Positions 37,895 to 38,416 of a stretch of 38,416 nucleotides of DNA are shown piece by piece (position 1 is the first letter of the stretch; every line of letters begins with the position of its first letter). A program made the position numbers and the translations under genes. This DNA is from a virus: IMG/VR virus record IMGVR_UViG_3300042861_000186, positions 1-38,416 of that record; one strand, given 5' to 3'. The notes beneath the pieces were generated by a model that was given only the letters and a program-made list of their open reading frames with translations, had not been told where the DNA came from and searched no databases.

Positions 37895-38216
37895 ACTCTT
37901 CGTCCTCGTCGGGAAGCTGGATGCCGTGGCGGGCTAGCCGGTCCCTGGCCCACTCGTTGAGATGCGTGACCTTGGGGTCGGGCTGGCCTCGGGCGCGGAT
38001 GGCGGCGGCGCACTCTTCGCGGGTAATGCTGCCTGGGTGAGACCACGTTCGCACATCGTCCTCACACACCCGCGCACACGCCTCGCGTTCCTGGGCTAGT
38101 GCCGCTGCCGCATAGGCTCGCATCTGTTCTGCCCACGCCGCGTAAACATGCGGGGAAATTTCGCGGTGCAACTCCATAAAAGGTTCCGGCAGCGGGGGTA
38201 GTTGTTCGCTTGTCAT
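37875..38216 (-). CDS. Helical early protein with EREACARV-AAIRAR motif
   Basis: ATG 38216, with AAGGAG six bases upstream, is the start of a 113-residue product. It begins with MTSEQLPPLPEPFMELHREI and has a Tyr/Ala helix (HVYAAWAEQMRAYAAAALAQ) followed by EREACARVCEDD. REECAAAIRARGQ and an acidic end, LPDEDEEYGNP, complete it. EREACA followed by CAAAIRAR is a widespread motif of small phage proteins without known role. The last gene on the right carries the same pair. The start overlaps that gene's stop (ATGA). Confidence 0.75.
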   Translation of the reverse strand: MTSEQLPPLPEPFMELHREISPHVYAAWAEQMRAYAAAALAQEREACARVCEDDVRTWSHPGSITREECAAAIRARGQPDPKVTHLNEWARDRLARHGIQLPDEDEEYGNPSF

Positions 38217-38416
38217 TCCTTGCTCCTTGCGCGGATGGCGGCGGAAGTTTCTATTCCGTTCGTTGCCACCAGCATTCCAACCTGAGCACACGCCTCGCGT
38301 TCGGATGCGGCACCGGCCTCGTAGGCTAGGGCGGCGAAGCGCGCAAGGAAATCCGTGAACCCCGGCACATTCGCAAGATGGTGTGCGCCAGCCTGCTCGG
38401 CCATGCGCAGGATGTC
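38213..38416 (-). CDS. Partial early protein with the same EREACA-SAAIRAR motif
   Basis: The frame is open to the right edge, so the 5' end may lie outside; an in-window ATG at 38404 gives 63 residues. Visible sequence includes RMAEQAGAHHLANVPGF, then a helix FLARFAALAYEAGAASEREA, and ends IETSAAIRARSKE. The start-like D-I-L-R-M-A-E-Q-A-G segment suggests that the true start is some codons upstream of 38404. It is a likely distant paralogue of the neighbouring gene, to which it is joined by an ATGA overlap. Confidence 0.65.
   Translation of the reverse strand, partial: DILRMAEQAGAHHLANVPGFTDFLARFAALAYEAGAASEREACAQVGMLVATNGIETSAAIRARSKE

Overview
The window looks like a large part of the genome of a short-tailed (podovirus-like) double-stranded DNA phage with a GC-rich genome. 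It has no rRNA, tRNA, integrase or CRISPR array, and genes are packed end to end with ATGA/TAATG overlaps. The gene set (adaptor and nozzle-type tail proteins, one tail fibre, five ejection-type proteins, a PolA polymerase, a primase-helicase) resembles uncultured aquatic phages of proteobacteria. The host cannot be named from the sequence. Terminase, portal and major capsid genes are not here and probably lie beyond the left edge.

Left and central part (1-26087, + strand): the virion block. It starts with the end of a structural gene, then a run of very small lysine-rich proteins and a Gly/Phe-repeat protein (345-3398). Next come tail/adaptor genes with further tiny basic proteins (3395-5918), a tail fibre (5918-8188), and a lysis cassette of membrane protein, M15 peptidase endolysin and holin (8524-9950). 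A nozzle-like tail protein and a second structural protein follow (9963-13429). Five ejection/internal-virion candidates complete the block (13426-26087), ending with a 2049-residue protein that carries a HELFH metallopeptidase motif and a region resembling the large polyvalent-protein domain LPD38.

Convergence zone (26088-26169): hairpins, one followed by a T run on the - strand, separate the two converging transcription units.

Right part (26170-38416, - strand): the replication and early block. Read in transcription order from the right edge it encodes two related small proteins, a Cys-rich small protein, DUF3310, VRR-NUC nuclease, DNA polymerase A, a 60-residue protein, a Cas4/RecB-like nuclease, a small HNH protein, a DEDDh exonuclease, a small acidic protein, a SNF2-type helicase, a 134-residue protein, a zinc-binding ssDNA-binding-like protein, an HTH protein, a primase-helicase and a small terminal protein.

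The standout is inside polA. A 293-residue intein (C422 to N714, then C715) interrupts polymerase motif B. A complete 261-codon HNH homing-endonuclease gene lies inside the intein DNA on the same strand in the -1 frame, and its stop codon is formed by the last two intein codons. The splicing blocks are recognisable only at the two ends of the intein frame. The middle of that frame is open but Ser/Thr/Ala-rich, while the other frame there encodes a convincing zinc-ribbon/HNH protein. The endonuclease therefore seems to have been placed out of frame in a mini-intein while the host reading frame stayed open.
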